Assembly: GCA_963740455.1 (NCBI GenBank)
Contig: CAVUEF010000015.1
Coordinates: forward strand, 124,001-188,000
Direction of reading: 5' to 3'
Origin: Paucibacter sp963740455
Lineage (GTDB): Bacteria > Pseudomonadota > Gammaproteobacteria > Burkholderiales > Burkholderiaceae_C
Length of the DNA: 64,000 nt
This document shows, in pieces, positions 41,954-52,629 of the stretch. A model generated the notes under the pieces. The model was not told where the DNA came from. It made no database searches and was given only the letters and a program-made list of their open reading frames with translations. Both the position numbers and the translations under genes were made by a program. Position 1 is the first letter of the stretch, and the number at the start of each line of letters is the position of its first letter.

Positions 41954-42740
41954 AGAAGGTCCCCGGATACGAGCCGCCGTCGAGCAAGATGTTCTGCCCG
42001 GTGAGGTAGCCGGCGTGCGCGCTGCACATGAAGGCGCAGACGGCGCCGAACTCTTGTGCGGTGCCGAAGCGTTGCGCGGGAATGGTCTGGCGGCGCTTGT
42101 TCCAGACGTCTTCGAAGCTGCTGCCGGTCTTGGCGGCTGCGCCCTGCATGGTGACGCGCAGCCTGTCGGTGTCGCAGGCGCCGGGCAGCAGATTGTTGAT
42201 CGTCACGTTGGCGCCGGCGAGCTTGGGCTGGCGCGCCACGCCGGCCACAAAACCCGTGAGGCCGCTGCGTGCACCGTTGGACAGGCCCAGGATGTCGATC
42301 GGCGCTTTCACCGCGCCCGAGGTGATGTTGACGATACGTCCGAAGCCGCGCTCGGCCATGGCATCGACAGTCGCCTTGATCAGCTCGATCGGCGTGAGCA
42401 TGTTCGCGTCGAGTGCCTTGATCCAGGTGTCGCGGTCCCAGGTGCGGAAGTCGCCCGGTGGCGGGCCGCCGGCGTTGTTCACCAGGATGTCCACTTGCGG
42501 GCAGGCGGCCAGCGCGGCTGCGCGGCCGTCGGCGGTGGTGATGTCACCGGCCACCGTACGCACTTCGACGTCCGGATTGAGCTTGCGCAGCTCGACCGCT
42601 GTGGCCCCCAGCGCCTCAGCACCGCGCGCGGTGATCACGACGTTCACGCCCTCGCGCACGAGAGCCTCGGCGCAGCCGCGACCCAATCCCTTGCTGGCAG
42701 CGCACACCAGCGCCCACTTGCCCTTCAGTCCCAGATCCAT
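41952..42740 (-). CDS. Short-chain dehydrogenase-like protein lacking the canonical Tyr
   Basis: A 262-residue Rossmann-fold protein. The cofactor motif is CAASKGLGRGCAEALV. NNAGGPPPGDF is the conserved NNAG. At the usual YxxxK position it reads LGLSNGARSGLTGF, so the catalytic Tyr and Lys are replaced. This divergent SDR subgroup is common in proteobacteria, often annotated as 3-oxoacyl-ACP reductase-like. The activity is uncertain. Its stop codon lies in the last hairpin unit. It starts 31 bases after the EamA gene on the same strand. Confidence 0.86.
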   Translation of the reverse strand: MDLGLKGKWALVCAASKGLGRGCAEALVREGVNVVITARGAEALGATAVELRKLNPDVEVRTVAGDITTADGRAAALAACPQVDILVNNAGGPPPGDFRTWDRDTWIKALDANMLTPIELIKATVDAMAERGFGRIVNITSGAVKAPIDILGLSNGARSGLTGFVAGVARQPKLAGANVTINNLLPGACDTDRLRVTMQGAAAKTGSSFEDVWNKRRQTIPAQRFGTAQEFGAVCAFMCSAHAGYLTGQNILLDGGSYPGTF

Positions 42741-42771
42741 GATGTCTCATCCTCAAAGAAAGTACGTTCGC

Positions 42772-43719
42772 TCAGCGCCAACGCGCCAGCAACCACACGC
42801 CGGTCAACACGAGCAGCGTGCCAGCGACCAACCACAGCGTGAATGGTTCGCCCAAAATCAGCACGCCCATGATAAGTGTGGACATGGGTCCGACCATGCC
42901 GACTTGTGCGGTCACCGTCGCGCCCACGCGTTCGATCGCCAGCATCACCATCAGCACGGGCGCAAAAGTGCACAGCGTGGCGTTCAGCACCGACAGCCAG
43001 ATCACCTCGGGCGCCACCACCAGCGTCGAGAGCGGCCGCAGCATCAGGAACTGCGCGATGCACAAGAAGCAGGCCACTGTGGTGGCCATGCCGGTGAGCC
43101 GCAAGGCGCCCAGGCGCTTGACCTGTTCGCCGCTGTAGCTCAGGTACAGCGCATAGCTCACCGCGCTGCCGAACACGAGCGCTGCGCCCAGCACCGCGTC
43201 GGCGCCCTGCAGGTGGATCTCCTGCCCGAACACCAGCGCCACACCGCCATAGCTGATGACCAGCGCGAGCAACTGCATCGGCTTGATGCCGCGCTTGAAC
43301 ACGAACACGTTGAGTGCGAGCACCAGGGTCGGATTCAGGTAGAGAATCAAGCGCTCCAGACTTGCGCTGACGTATTGCAGACCGGCAAAGTCGAGAAAGC
43401 TCGCCAGGTAGTAGCCCAGGAAACCCAGGCTGAGCACGACCTTCCAATCGTGCCGCGTCATCGCCGCCCTGCCCCGCCCCGACCACCAGGCCAGTGCCAG
43501 AAACATCGGCAGCGCGAACAGCATGCGGTAGGTGATCAAGGTGACCGCATCGACGCCATGCCGGTAGGCCAGCTTGACGATGATGGCCTTGCCCGAAAAC
43601 GCGATCGATCCCAGCAGTGCCAGCACCAGTCCGGACCACAGCGGAGGCGTCCGGACCACCGAGCTCGAAGCGGCCGCCGCAACTGACACTGAAGAATCCG
43701 TAGGGGGGCTGCTGCTCAT
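42772..43719 (-). CDS. EamA/DMT-family exporter
   Basis: A 315-residue protein with ten membrane helices in two EamA repeats. LGYYLASFLDFAGLQYVSASLERLI is split across helix 3-4 of the first repeat and PMSTLIMGVLILGEPFTLWL ends the second. The ATG at 43719 (MSSSPPTDSS) avoids a long non-coding N-terminal extension. Divergent from the giant glucan synthase gene with about 150 bases between. Substrate unknown. Confidence 0.9.
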   Translation of the reverse strand: MSSSPPTDSSVSVAAAASSSVVRTPPLWSGLVLALLGSIAFSGKAIIVKLAYRHGVDAVTLITYRMLFALPMFLALAWWSGRGRAAMTRHDWKVVLSLGFLGYYLASFLDFAGLQYVSASLERLILYLNPTLVLALNVFVFKRGIKPMQLLALVISYGGVALVFGQEIHLQGADAVLGAALVFGSAVSYALYLSYSGEQVKRLGALRLTGMATTVACFLCIAQFLMLRPLSTLVVAPEVIWLSVLNATLCTFAPVLMVMLAIERVGATVTAQVGMVGPMSTLIMGVLILGEPFTLWLVAGTLLVLTGVWLLARWR

Positions 43720-43874
43720 GACGACGCGCCGACTATAACCGCAGATTGCGCGGCCAGCTGAGCGCATGATGTCGCCTGCATTGATGAGCAAACTCAAGTG
43801 CGCAGGGCACTGTCGCTCAAGCATTGCACGCAGTGTGCCTTGCACAGGTGGTACACGACGCAGCTCGGACCTGC

Positions 43875-46800
43875 ATGACCCACGCGTCCGCGGCTCCTGC
43901 TTTCCAGTCGGGTTCAATCAACGGGGTGGCTGTGAAGACGATTCGAACAGAAAAGTGGTTCGTCAAGCTGACACGCCGGATGAGCGGGCAAGCCACGCTG
44001 CTCACGCAAGATGCATTGAGCAGTGCTGAAGAGCCGCTGCGTTCCGACATCTTCACCGCCGACCAGATGGCGCAGCATGGCAAGCGGCTGGCGGCGCTGC
44101 ACGAGCTCACGACGGCGCACGGGCCCGATCGCTTGCTGGCACGATTGGATTCGAACGAGGCGGTGCTGGTAGAGGTCTGTGCGCAGTTGGTGAGCGATGT
44201 CGAACCGGTGCGCCGTGTGACGCCCGCCGGTGAATGGCTGCTCGACAACTATTACCTCATCGAAGAAGAGATTCGCACCGCCCGGTTGCACTTGCCGCCG
44301 GGTTACAGCCGGGAGCTGCCGCGCCTGTCCGGCGGTCCATCGGCTGGACTGCCGCGCGTCTATGACCTGGCCCTGGAGGTCGTCTCGCATGGCGACGGAC
44401 GCCTGACCCGGGGCACTTTGATGCGCTTCATCGCCGAGTACCAGAGTGTCAAGGCACTCAGGCTGGGTGAGCTGTGGGCGATTCCCATCATGCTGCGCCT
44501 GGCGCTGATAGAAAACCTGCGTCGGGTGGGCGCTCGTATCGCCATCGCGCTGGGTGAGCGCAGTCTGGCCGGCACCTGGGCCGACCAGATGTTCGACACG
44601 GCCGAGAAGAACCCGACCGGGCTCATCCTCATCGTCGCCGACATGGCGCGCTCGAACCCACCGATGACCGGCGCCTTCGTTGCCGAACTGGCGCGCCGGC
44701 TGCAGGGGCACAGCGCAGCGCTGAGCTTGCCCCTGACATGGATCGAGCAGCACCTGGCCGGCTCGCATCAGAACATCGAGCAGGTCGTGCACGCGCATTC
44801 GCGGGCGCAGGCCGCCGCGCAGGTATCGGTCAGCAACAGCATCGGCAGCTTGCGCCTGCTCGACGCGATCGACTGGCGCGAGTTCGTCGAGACCTTGAGC
44901 CAGGTCGAGCAGACGCTGCGCCAGGATCCTGCCGAGGTCTATGCGCGCATGGATTTCGCGACCCGCGACAACTATCGCCATGCCATCGAGCGCGTCGCCA
45001 AGCTGAGCCCGCTGAGCGAGCCCGAGATCGCTGCGGCGGCACTCGAACTGGCAGCGGCGCAGCAGCACTTGCTCGACCATCCCGGCAAGGACGCGAGGAC
45101 GGCGCATATCGGCCATTACCTGATCGGCAAGGGCCTCGCGCAACTCGAACAAGCCACGCAAGCAAGACTGCCTTTCGCACAGGCGTGGCGTCGCGCCGCG
45201 CAGCGCCGTCCGCTGCTCTTGTACGGCGGATCCATCGTGTTGTTGACCCTGTTGCTGAGCACGGCGGCAATACTGTGGGCCGCACCGGACATCGACACTA
45301 TGCGGCAGGCGCTCGGGTGGACGTTGCTGACGGGTGTTGCCATCTGCATTGCCGCCAGCCAGATGGCGCTCAGCCTGGTGAACTGGATGGCCACCGTGCT
45401 GAGCAAGCCCAGGGCGCTGCCGCGACTGGATTTCTCGGCCGGCATTGCCGCCAACTGCCGCACCCTCGTGGTGGTGCCCACCTTGCTGGGCAGCGAGCAG
45501 GGTGTGGAGCGCCTGCTCGAGGCGCTTGAGGTGCACTCCGCCGCCAGCCGCGATGCGAATCTGCGCTTTGGCCTGCTGACCGACTTCCACGACGCAGCGC
45601 AGCAGACAGTCCCCGCCGATGACAAGCTGTTGCGGTTGGCGCGCGAGGGCGTCGCGGCGCTCAACCTCAAGCACCGATCCGGTGCTCAAGACCAACAAAG
45701 TGATCGCTTCTTCCTGTTTCACCGCCCACGGCGCTGGAACGAATGCGAGCAATGCTGGATGGGCTACGAGCGCAAACGCGGCAAGCTCGCCGACCTGAAC
45801 GCGTTGCTGCGTGGCCGCGCCGGCGCCGGGCCGGGCGAGCGGTTTTCAAACATCGAGGGCGAGCTCGCCAGCCTTGAGGGCGTGCGCTACGTCATCACCC
45901 TCGACACCGACACCATGCTGCCGCGCGACGCCGCCTGGCAACTTGTCGCCACGATGGCGCACCCGCTGAATCGTCCGGTTCTTGGCGGCGCCCCCGAGGC
46001 CCCGATCGTGGTCGACGGTTACGGCATCCTGCAGCCGCGCGTCAGCGTGAGCCTGACCGGGGTAAACCGTTCACGCTATGCGCAACTGCTCGGCGACGAG
46101 TCCGGCATCGATCCGTACACCCGGGCAGTGTCGGATGTCTACCAGGACTTGCTGGGCCAGGGATCGTTTGTCGGCAAAGGCATCTACGACGTCGATGCCT
46201 TCGATCATGTGCTGGCAGACCGCTTGCCGGAGAACTGCATCCTGAGCCACGACCTGCTCGAAGGCTGTTACGCACGCTCGGGCTTCTTGAGCGATGTGCA
46301 GTTGTTCGAAGAGGCACCGTCGCGCTTCGATGCCGACGTGAGCCGGCGCCACCGCTGGATACGCGGCGACTGGCAAATCATCCATTGGTTGCTGCCAACC
46401 CTGCGCGTGCCTGCAGGCGCCAGCCCCGACGCCGCGCGCACGCGGGTGAAGAACCCGCTATCGACGCTGTCGCGCTGGAAGATTCTCGACAATCTGCGCC
46501 GCAGCCTGGTACCTGCCGCGCTGACGCTGCTGTTCGTGCTGGGCTGGTTCCTGCCGGCGCCCGCCTGGCCGTGGACGCTTGCCGGCTTGAGCGTGCTGTT
46601 CACGCCGCTGCTGATCTCGCTCGTCTCGCAACTGCTGCGCAAGCCCAAGGAACTGCGCCACGCCCAACATCTCAGCGACAGCGCGCCGACGGTATTGCGC
46701 CAATTCGGCCAGGCCTTGCTCTACCTCGCGACACTGCCCTACGAGGCCATCTACAGTCTCGACGCCGCGCTGCGCGCCGTGGGCCGGCTGTTGCTCACGC

Positions 46801-49800
46801 GGCGTCGGCTGCTGGAGTGGAAAGCGTCGCACGAGCTTGCAGACGGCGGCCACGCCAAGCCCTATCTCGATTTGCTTGCCACGGTTCGCAAGATGTGGTT
46901 CGCGCCCACGCTGGCGCTGATCTGCGCCGGCGCGTTGGCGCTGCGTCAACCTGCAACGCTCGGCATTGCCCTGCTGCCGCTGTTGCTCTGGCTGGTTTCA
47001 CCGGTCGCGGTATGGTGGTTGAGCCAACCCTTGCAGCGCCACGGGTTCGAGTTGAGCGGCGAACAGACCTCGTTTCTGCGCATGCTGGCACGCCGCACCT
47101 GGGCTTTCTTCGACACCTATGTCGGCGCCGACGATCACCATCTGCCGCCCGACAATATGCAGGAGCATCCGGTCGCGCGGGTGGCGCATCGCACCTCGCC
47201 GACGAATATCGGCATGTCCCTGCTGGCCAATCTGACTGCCTACGATCTGGGCTATCTGACGCTGGGCCAGCTGCTGACGCGCACGCGCGCCACCTTCGAC
47301 ACCCTGGACAGCCTGGAGCGCCACCAGGGGCATTTTCTGAACTGGTATGACACGCAGACGCTGCAGGCATTGCACCCGCGCTATGTCTCTTCGGTAGACA
47401 GCGGCAACCTCGCCGGTCATTTGCTGACCTTGCGCGCCGGCCTGCTGGAGCTCGCCACGCTGGCGCCACAGCCGGGCACGCTCTTGACGGGCATGCAAGA
47501 CACGCTGCGGCTGTTGCAGTTCCGCATGAACAAGGCGGTCGGCGGCGAGGCGGTGCAAGGCTTCGCCACGCTGCTGACCCAGGCTTTGACCGCGCAGCAT
47601 GCGTCGCCTGAAGTCTTGCGCCCGGTGTTCGAAGCCTTGGCGGCGAGCTCGGCCGACATCGTGGCGGCCCTGGTGGTGCAAGCCCCCATCGATATCGACC
47701 TGCTCGATATCGACGAGACCCAGCGCTGGGCGCTCGCGCTCGGCGCCCAGTGCCGCGCCGCCGTGGACGAGCTGGGCGCGAGCGCGTCGCAGCGCAATGG
47801 CGAACTGGCCGCGTTGGCGCAGCGCGCAGGCGCTTTCGCCCAGATGGACTACAGCCTCGTGTACGACCCGGTGCGCAAGCTCATGGTGATCGGCTACAAC
47901 GTCGACGAACGCCGCAGCGACACCGGCTACTACGACCTGCTGGCCTCCGAGATCCGCCTCGCCAGCTTTGTTGCCATCGCGCAAGGCAAGGCCCCCCAGG
48001 AGAGCTGGTTCGCGCTAGGGCGGTTGCTCACCACCGTGAACGGCGAAGCGGCGCTGATGTCCTGGAGCGGCTCGATGTTCGAGTACCTGATGCCGATGTT
48101 GGTGATGCCAAGCTACGAGGGCACGCTGCTCGATCAGACCATGCACGCCTGCGTCGATCGCCAGATCAGCTACGGCCGTCAACGCGGGGTGCCCTGGGGC
48201 ATTTCGGAATCGGGATACAACACCACCGACGCGCATCTGAACTACCAGTACCGCGCCTTCGGCGTGCCCGACCTGGGTCTCAAACGGGGTCTGGCCGAAG
48301 ACCTGGTGGTCGCACCCTATGCCACCGTGTTGGCTTTGATGGTCGAGCCCAGGGCAGCGATCCAGAATCTGCATCGCCTGGTCGATGAAGGGCTGCTGGG
48401 CGCCTATGGATATTACGAGGCGATCGACTACACGCGTTCGCGCCTGCCGCGCGGACAAAAGAGCGGCAGCGTGGTGCGCTCCTTCATGGCGCACCACCAG
48501 GGCATGAGCCTGATGGCGCTCGGCGCCGTGCTGCTCGATCAGCCCATGCAGCGCCGCTTCCAGCTCGACACCGACTTCCGGGCCACTTTACTGTTGCTGC
48601 AGGAACGCATTCCCAAGGCGGTCGCCTTCCATCCCCGCGCGTCCGAACGCACCGAGCTGCACACCATGATCAGCGTGCCCGAAGCCACCGTGCGGCTGAT
48701 CACGACGCCCTACACGCCGACGCCCGAAGTGCAACTGCTGTCGAACGGCCGCTACCACGTCATGCTGAGCCATGCCGGCGGCGGCTACAGCCGCTGGAAC
48801 GAGCTGGCGTTGACCCGCTGGCACGAAGACACCACCTGTGACGACTGGGGCACTTTCTGCTATCTGCGCGACCTCGAGACCGGCACCTTCTGGTCCACCA
48901 CGCACCAGCCGACACAGTGGCGCTCGGACTCGTTCGAGGCCATATTCACCGAAGGCCGTGCCGAATTCCGCCGCCGCGACCAGGGGTTGGATTCCCACAC
49001 CGAGATCGTCGTTTCGCCCGAAGACGACATCGAGCTGCGGCGGCTGCGCATCACCAATCTGAGCAACGTCACTCGCAACATCGAGGTCACCAGCTACGCC
49101 GAGGTCGTGCTGGCACCAGCCGCCGCCGACAACCAGCACCCGGCCTTCAGCAAGCTGTTCGTGCAGACCGAAGCGGTGACTGGCATCCCTGCGTTGTTAT
49201 GCACGCGCCGAGCGCGCGCGCTGCCCGAGCCCGCGCCGTGGATGCTGCACCTGATGGCCGTGCACGGTGCCCACGGCGGCACCGTTTCGCACGAGACTGA
49301 CCGAGCGCGTTTCATCGGCCGCGGACGCAGCCTGGCCGCGCCGCAAGCCTTGCTTGAGCCGGGGCCGCTGTCGGGCACGCTGGGCTCGGTTCTTGACCCG
49401 GTGCTTGCGACGCGGCGCACCATCACGCTGGAGCCCGGACAGATCGCCACCATCGACATGGTGTACGGCGTGGCCGACTCGCGCGACGCCGCCATCGCGC
49501 TGATCGCCAAACACGCCGACCGGCGCCTTGCCGACCGTGTCTTCGAGCTCGCCTGGACCCACAGTCTGGTGTTGCTGCGCCAGATCAATGCCAGCGAGGC
49601 CGACACCCAGCTTTATGCGCAGCTGGCCGGCATGGTCATCTATGCCCAGCAAACCTTGCGTGCCGACATCAGCGTGCTGCTGAGCAATCGGCGCGCCCAG
49701 TCGGGCTTGTGGGGTTACGCGATTTCTGGCGACCTGCCGATCGTGCTGGTGCAGGTCTGCGAGAGCGCCAACATCGATCTGGTGCGACAGATGGTGCGGG

Positions 49801-52616
49801 CGCACGCCTGGTGGCGCCTGAAAGGACTGGCGGTCGATCTGGTGATCTGGAACGAGGAACGCGACGTCTATCGTCAACGCCTGCAAGAGCAGATCATCGG
49901 GCTCATCTCGGCCGGCATCGAAGCGCATGTGGTCGACCGACCGGGCGGCATCTTCGTGCGTCATGCCGACCATATCTCGGCTGAAGACAGCACCTTGGTG
50001 CGCGCCGTGGCGCGCGCCATCATCACCGACCGCCACGGCAGCCTGGCCGAGCAGTTGCGCCGAAGACCTGTGGCCCAGAGGCGCGTCCCCCCTTTGGTGG
50101 CCACGCGCGTGGCCGAGCCGGAACCGCCCGGCGTGACTCGCAAGACACCCCGCAGCGCCCAGGGCTTGCAGTTTTTCAATGGCACGGGCGGCTTCTCGGC
50201 CAACGGACTCGAATACATCATCACGCCGCGCCGCACCTCGCATCCGCCCGCACCCTGGGTCAATGTGATCGCCAACCCGCGCTTCGGCAGCGTCATATCG
50301 GAAGGCGGCAGTGCCTACACCTGGTGCGAGAACGCGCATGAACTGCGGCTCACGCCATGGCACAACGATCCGGTCTGTGATACCAGTGGCGAGACCTTCT
50401 ACCTGCGCGACGAAGAGACCGGCAAGGTCTGGCACCCGACCGCGCTGCCCAGCGTCGGCAATATGCCCGACGACCACAGCGCAGCGCCCTATCTGACCCG
50501 ACACGGCTTCGGCTACAGCGTGTTCGAGCATGACGAGCAAGGTGTGCACAGCGAGCTCACTGTGTATGTGGCGATCGACGCCGCCATCAAGTTCTCGGTG
50601 CTGAAGCTGCGCAACGATGGCGATCGGCCGCGTCGCCTGTCGGCCACCGGCTATGTCGAATGGGTGCTCGGCGACGAGCGTCAGAAGATGGCGCAACATG
50701 TCACCACCCAGGTTGCCGCTGGCACGGGCGCCCTCTACGCACGCAACCACTTCAGCAACGATTTCGGCAACTGGGTGGCTTTCTTCGACGTCGATGCGGC
50801 CGAACGCTTGCCCGGCAGCATCACCTGCGACCGCGACGAATTCATCGGCCGCAACGGCTCGCTGCGCTGGCCTGCGGCGCTCGCACGGCAACGCCTGTCG
50901 GGTCGCACCGGCGCCGGGTTCGACCCCTGCGCCGCGATCCAGGTGCCGTTCGAACTCGAAGTCGGCGCCAGCCGCGAGATCGTGTTCCGCCTCGGCATGG
51001 GCCGCAGCACCGACGAGGCCGATCAACTGGTGGCGCGCTACCGAGGCAGCGACGCGGCGCAAGAGGCGCTGGCAGCCGTGCAAGGCCACTGGCAGCAAAC
51101 GCTGGGTGCCGTGCAGGTACGCACACCCGATGCAGCCATCAACCTGCTGGTCAATGGCTGGCTGTTGTACCAGACGCTGAGCTGCCGCATGTGGGCACGC
51201 AGTGGCTATTACCAGTCCGGCGGCGCCTACGGTTTTCGCGACCAGTTGCAGGACGCGATGGCACTCGTCCACACCCGGCCCGAGCTGCTGCGCGAGCAAC
51301 TGCTGCTCAGCGCGAGCCGCCAGTTCATCGAGGGCGACGTGCAGCACTGGTGGCACCCGCCGTCGGGGCGCGGCGTGCGCACGCATATCTCCGACGACTA
51401 TCTGTGGTTGCCGCTGGCGCTGTGCCGCTACGTTCAGGCCACACATGACGTCGGCGCACTCGACGAGCTCGTGCCCTTCCTCGACGGACGCCCCTTGGAC
51501 CCGAGCCAGGAGTCCTATTACGACCTGCCGGCCCGCTCAATCGAATCGGCCAGTCTGTATCAGCATGCGGTGCGCGCGCTCTTGCATGGCCTGCGCTTCG
51601 GCGCGCATGGCCTGCCCTTGATGGGCGGCGGCGACTGGAACGACGGCATGAACGCGGTTGGCCACGAAGGCAAGGGAGAAAGCGTCTGGCTCGGTTTCTT
51701 CCTGTGCGAAGTGCTGCGCCAGTTTGCTCTGGTCGCGCGCATGCAGGGCGACGCGGTGATCGCCCAACGCTGCGAAGACGAACGCAGCGCGCTTGGGGCT
51801 CGCATCGAAGCCCAAGGCTGGGATGGCGGCTGGTACCGCCGCGCCTATTTCGACGACGGCACGCCGCTCGGTTCGAAAGACAATGTCGAATGCCAGATCG
51901 ATTCGATCGCGCAGAGCTGGGCCGTGCTCTCGGGCATCGCCAGCCCGCAGCGCGCACGACTCAGCATGGACGCGATGGCGGCGCGCCTGGTGCGAGCGCA
52001 AGACGGCCTGGTCCAGTTGCTCGACCCGCCCTTCGACCGCAAGGGCCCGAACCCGGGCTACATCAGCGGCTATGTGCCGGGCGTGCGCGAAAACGGCGGC
52101 CAGTACACACACAGCGCGATCTGGGCCGCGATGGCCTTTGCCGCGCTCGGCGACCCGCCGCGCGCCTGGGAGCTGATGAACATCATCAACCCGCTGCACC
52201 ACGGCCGCACCGCCGACGAAGTGAATCGCTACAAGATCGAACCCTATGTGGTCGCAGCCGATGTCTACAGCGTGGCGCCGCACACCGGCCGCGGTGGCTG
52301 GAGCTGGTACACCGGGTCGGCAGGCTGGATGTACCGGCTCGTGCTCGAATCCTTGCTCGGCCTGCGGCTGGACGCCACAGAGCAAGGCGCCGCTCTGCAG
52401 CTCGACCCCTGTGTACCGCCCGACTGGAGCGAGTACGAAGTGGACTATCGCTACCGCGACACGCCATACACCCTGCGCATCGCTCAGGGCGATGGCGAAG
52501 CGGCCCGGCTGCTGCTCGACGGCGTGGCGAGCGAGGGCAACCGCGTGCCGCTGGTCGATGACGGCCAGCCGCACCGGGTCGAGCTGCGGCTGGCGGCGCC
52601 CACCGTCAAGACCTGA
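43875..52616 (+). CDS. ndvB: Cyclic beta-glucan synthase (NdvB/ChvB/Cgs-like)
   Basis: Giant inner-membrane enzyme, about 2,913 residues, close to the roughly 2,860 of Brucella Cgs. It initiates, elongates, cyclises and releases cyclic beta-1,2-glucan. The glycosyltransferase-84 region has LDTDTMLPRDAAW (near 675), FVGKGIYDVDAF and HRWIRGDWQ. Membrane helices sit near 450, 510, 880 and 1020. A glucoamylase-like domain has PWGISESGYNTTDAHLNYQY. The C-terminal GH94 phosphorylase domain has GGDWNDGMN near 2584 and carbohydrate-binding repeats. ATG 43875 is used; TTG 43824, GTG 43926 or ATG 43980 are possible. Stands alone, convergent with ggt. No dedicated exporter (NdvA/ChvA) in the window. Confidence 0.95.
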   Translation: MTHASAAPAFQSGSINGVAVKTIRTEKWFVKLTRRMSGQATLLTQDALSSAEEPLRSDIFTADQMAQHGKRLAALHELTTAHGPDRLLARLDSNEAVLVEVCAQLVSDVEPVRRVTPAGEWLLDNYYLIEEEIRTARLHLPPGYSRELPRLSGGPSAGLPRVYDLALEVVSHGDGRLTRGTLMRFIAEYQSVKALRLGELWAIPIMLRLALIENLRRVGARIAIALGERSLAGTWADQMFDTAEKNPTGLILIVADMARSNPPMTGAFVAELARRLQGHSAALSLPLTWIEQHLAGSHQNIEQVVHAHSRAQAAAQVSVSNSIGSLRLLDAIDWREFVETLSQVEQTLRQDPAEVYARMDFATRDNYRHAIERVAKLSPLSEPEIAAAALELAAAQQHLLDHPGKDARTAHIGHYLIGKGLAQLEQATQARLPFAQAWRRAAQRRPLLLYGGSIVLLTLLLSTAAILWAAPDIDTMRQALGWTLLTGVAICIAASQMALSLVNWMATVLSKPRALPRLDFSAGIAANCRTLVVVPTLLGSEQGVERLLEALEVHSAASRDANLRFGLLTDFHDAAQQTVPADDKLLRLAREGVAALNLKHRSGAQDQQSDRFFLFHRPRRWNECEQCWMGYERKRGKLADLNALLRGRAGAGPGERFSNIEGELASLEGVRYVITLDTDTMLPRDAAWQLVATMAHPLNRPVLGGAPEAPIVVDGYGILQPRVSVSLTGVNRSRYAQLLGDESGIDPYTRAVSDVYQDLLGQGSFVGKGIYDVDAFDHVLADRLPENCILSHDLLEGCYARSGFLSDVQLFEEAPSRFDADVSRRHRWIRGDWQIIHWLLPTLRVPAGASPDAARTRVKNPLSTLSRWKILDNLRRSLVPAALTLLFVLGWFLPAPAWPWTLAGLSVLFTPLLISLVSQLLRKPKELRHAQHLSDSAPTVLRQFGQALLYLATLPYEAIYSLDAALRAVGRLLLTRRRLLEWKASHELADGGHAKPYLDLLATVRKMWFAPTLALICAGALALRQPATLGIALLPLLLWLVSPVAVWWLSQPLQRHGFELSGEQTSFLRMLARRTWAFFDTYVGADDHHLPPDNMQEHPVARVAHRTSPTNIGMSLLANLTAYDLGYLTLGQLLTRTRATFDTLDSLERHQGHFLNWYDTQTLQALHPRYVSSVDSGNLAGHLLTLRAGLLELATLAPQPGTLLTGMQDTLRLLQFRMNKAVGGEAVQGFATLLTQALTAQHASPEVLRPVFEALAASSADIVAALVVQAPIDIDLLDIDETQRWALALGAQCRAAVDELGASASQRNGELAALAQRAGAFAQMDYSLVYDPVRKLMVIGYNVDERRSDTGYYDLLASEIRLASFVAIAQGKAPQESWFALGRLLTTVNGEAALMSWSGSMFEYLMPMLVMPSYEGTLLDQTMHACVDRQISYGRQRGVPWGISESGYNTTDAHLNYQYRAFGVPDLGLKRGLAEDLVVAPYATVLALMVEPRAAIQNLHRLVDEGLLGAYGYYEAIDYTRSRLPRGQKSGSVVRSFMAHHQGMSLMALGAVLLDQPMQRRFQLDTDFRATLLLLQERIPKAVAFHPRASERTELHTMISVPEATVRLITTPYTPTPEVQLLSNGRYHVMLSHAGGGYSRWNELALTRWHEDTTCDDWGTFCYLRDLETGTFWSTTHQPTQWRSDSFEAIFTEGRAEFRRRDQGLDSHTEIVVSPEDDIELRRLRITNLSNVTRNIEVTSYAEVVLAPAAADNQHPAFSKLFVQTEAVTGIPALLCTRRARALPEPAPWMLHLMAVHGAHGGTVSHETDRARFIGRGRSLAAPQALLEPGPLSGTLGSVLDPVLATRRTITLEPGQIATIDMVYGVADSRDAAIALIAKHADRRLADRVFELAWTHSLVLLRQINASEADTQLYAQLAGMVIYAQQTLRADISVLLSNRRAQSGLWGYAISGDLPIVLVQVCESANIDLVRQMVRAHAWWRLKGLAVDLVIWNEERDVYRQRLQEQIIGLISAGIEAHVVDRPGGIFVRHADHISAEDSTLVRAVARAIITDRHGSLAEQLRRRPVAQRRVPPLVATRVAEPEPPGVTRKTPRSAQGLQFFNGTGGFSANGLEYIITPRRTSHPPAPWVNVIANPRFGSVISEGGSAYTWCENAHELRLTPWHNDPVCDTSGETFYLRDEETGKVWHPTALPSVGNMPDDHSAAPYLTRHGFGYSVFEHDEQGVHSELTVYVAIDAAIKFSVLKLRNDGDRPRRLSATGYVEWVLGDERQKMAQHVTTQVAAGTGALYARNHFSNDFGNWVAFFDVDAAERLPGSITCDRDEFIGRNGSLRWPAALARQRLSGRTGAGFDPCAAIQVPFELEVGASREIVFRLGMGRSTDEADQLVARYRGSDAAQEALAAVQGHWQQTLGAVQVRTPDAAINLLVNGWLLYQTLSCRMWARSGYYQSGGAYGFRDQLQDAMALVHTRPELLREQLLLSASRQFIEGDVQHWWHPPSGRGVRTHISDDYLWLPLALCRYVQATHDVGALDELVPFLDGRPLDPSQESYYDLPARSIESASLYQHAVRALLHGLRFGAHGLPLMGGGDWNDGMNAVGHEGKGESVWLGFFLCEVLRQFALVARMQGDAVIAQRCEDERSALGARIEAQGWDGGWYRRAYFDDGTPLGSKDNVECQIDSIAQSWAVLSGIASPQRARLSMDAMAARLVRAQDGLVQLLDPPFDRKGPNPGYISGYVPGVRENGGQYTHSAIWAAMAFAALGDPPRAWELMNIINPLHHGRTADEVNRYKIEPYVVAADVYSVAPHTGRGGWSWYTGSAGWMYRLVLESLLGLRLDATEQGAALQLDPCVPPDWSEYEVDYRYRDTPYTLRIAQGDGEAARLLLDGVASEGNRVPLVDDGQPHRVELRLAAPTVKT

Positions 52617-52629
52617 CCCTGTATCCGCT

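Noticed and set aside
41671..42027. A repeat protein encoded by the 54-bp array
   Set aside because: Frames are open on both strands only because 54 is a multiple of three; there is no start signal, and the array overlaps the SDR stop and the HPP leader.
49197..51446. Long minus-strand frame inside the glucan synthase gene
   Set aside because: The plus strand is continuous coding for GH94-type sequence; the antisense frame is a composition artefact.
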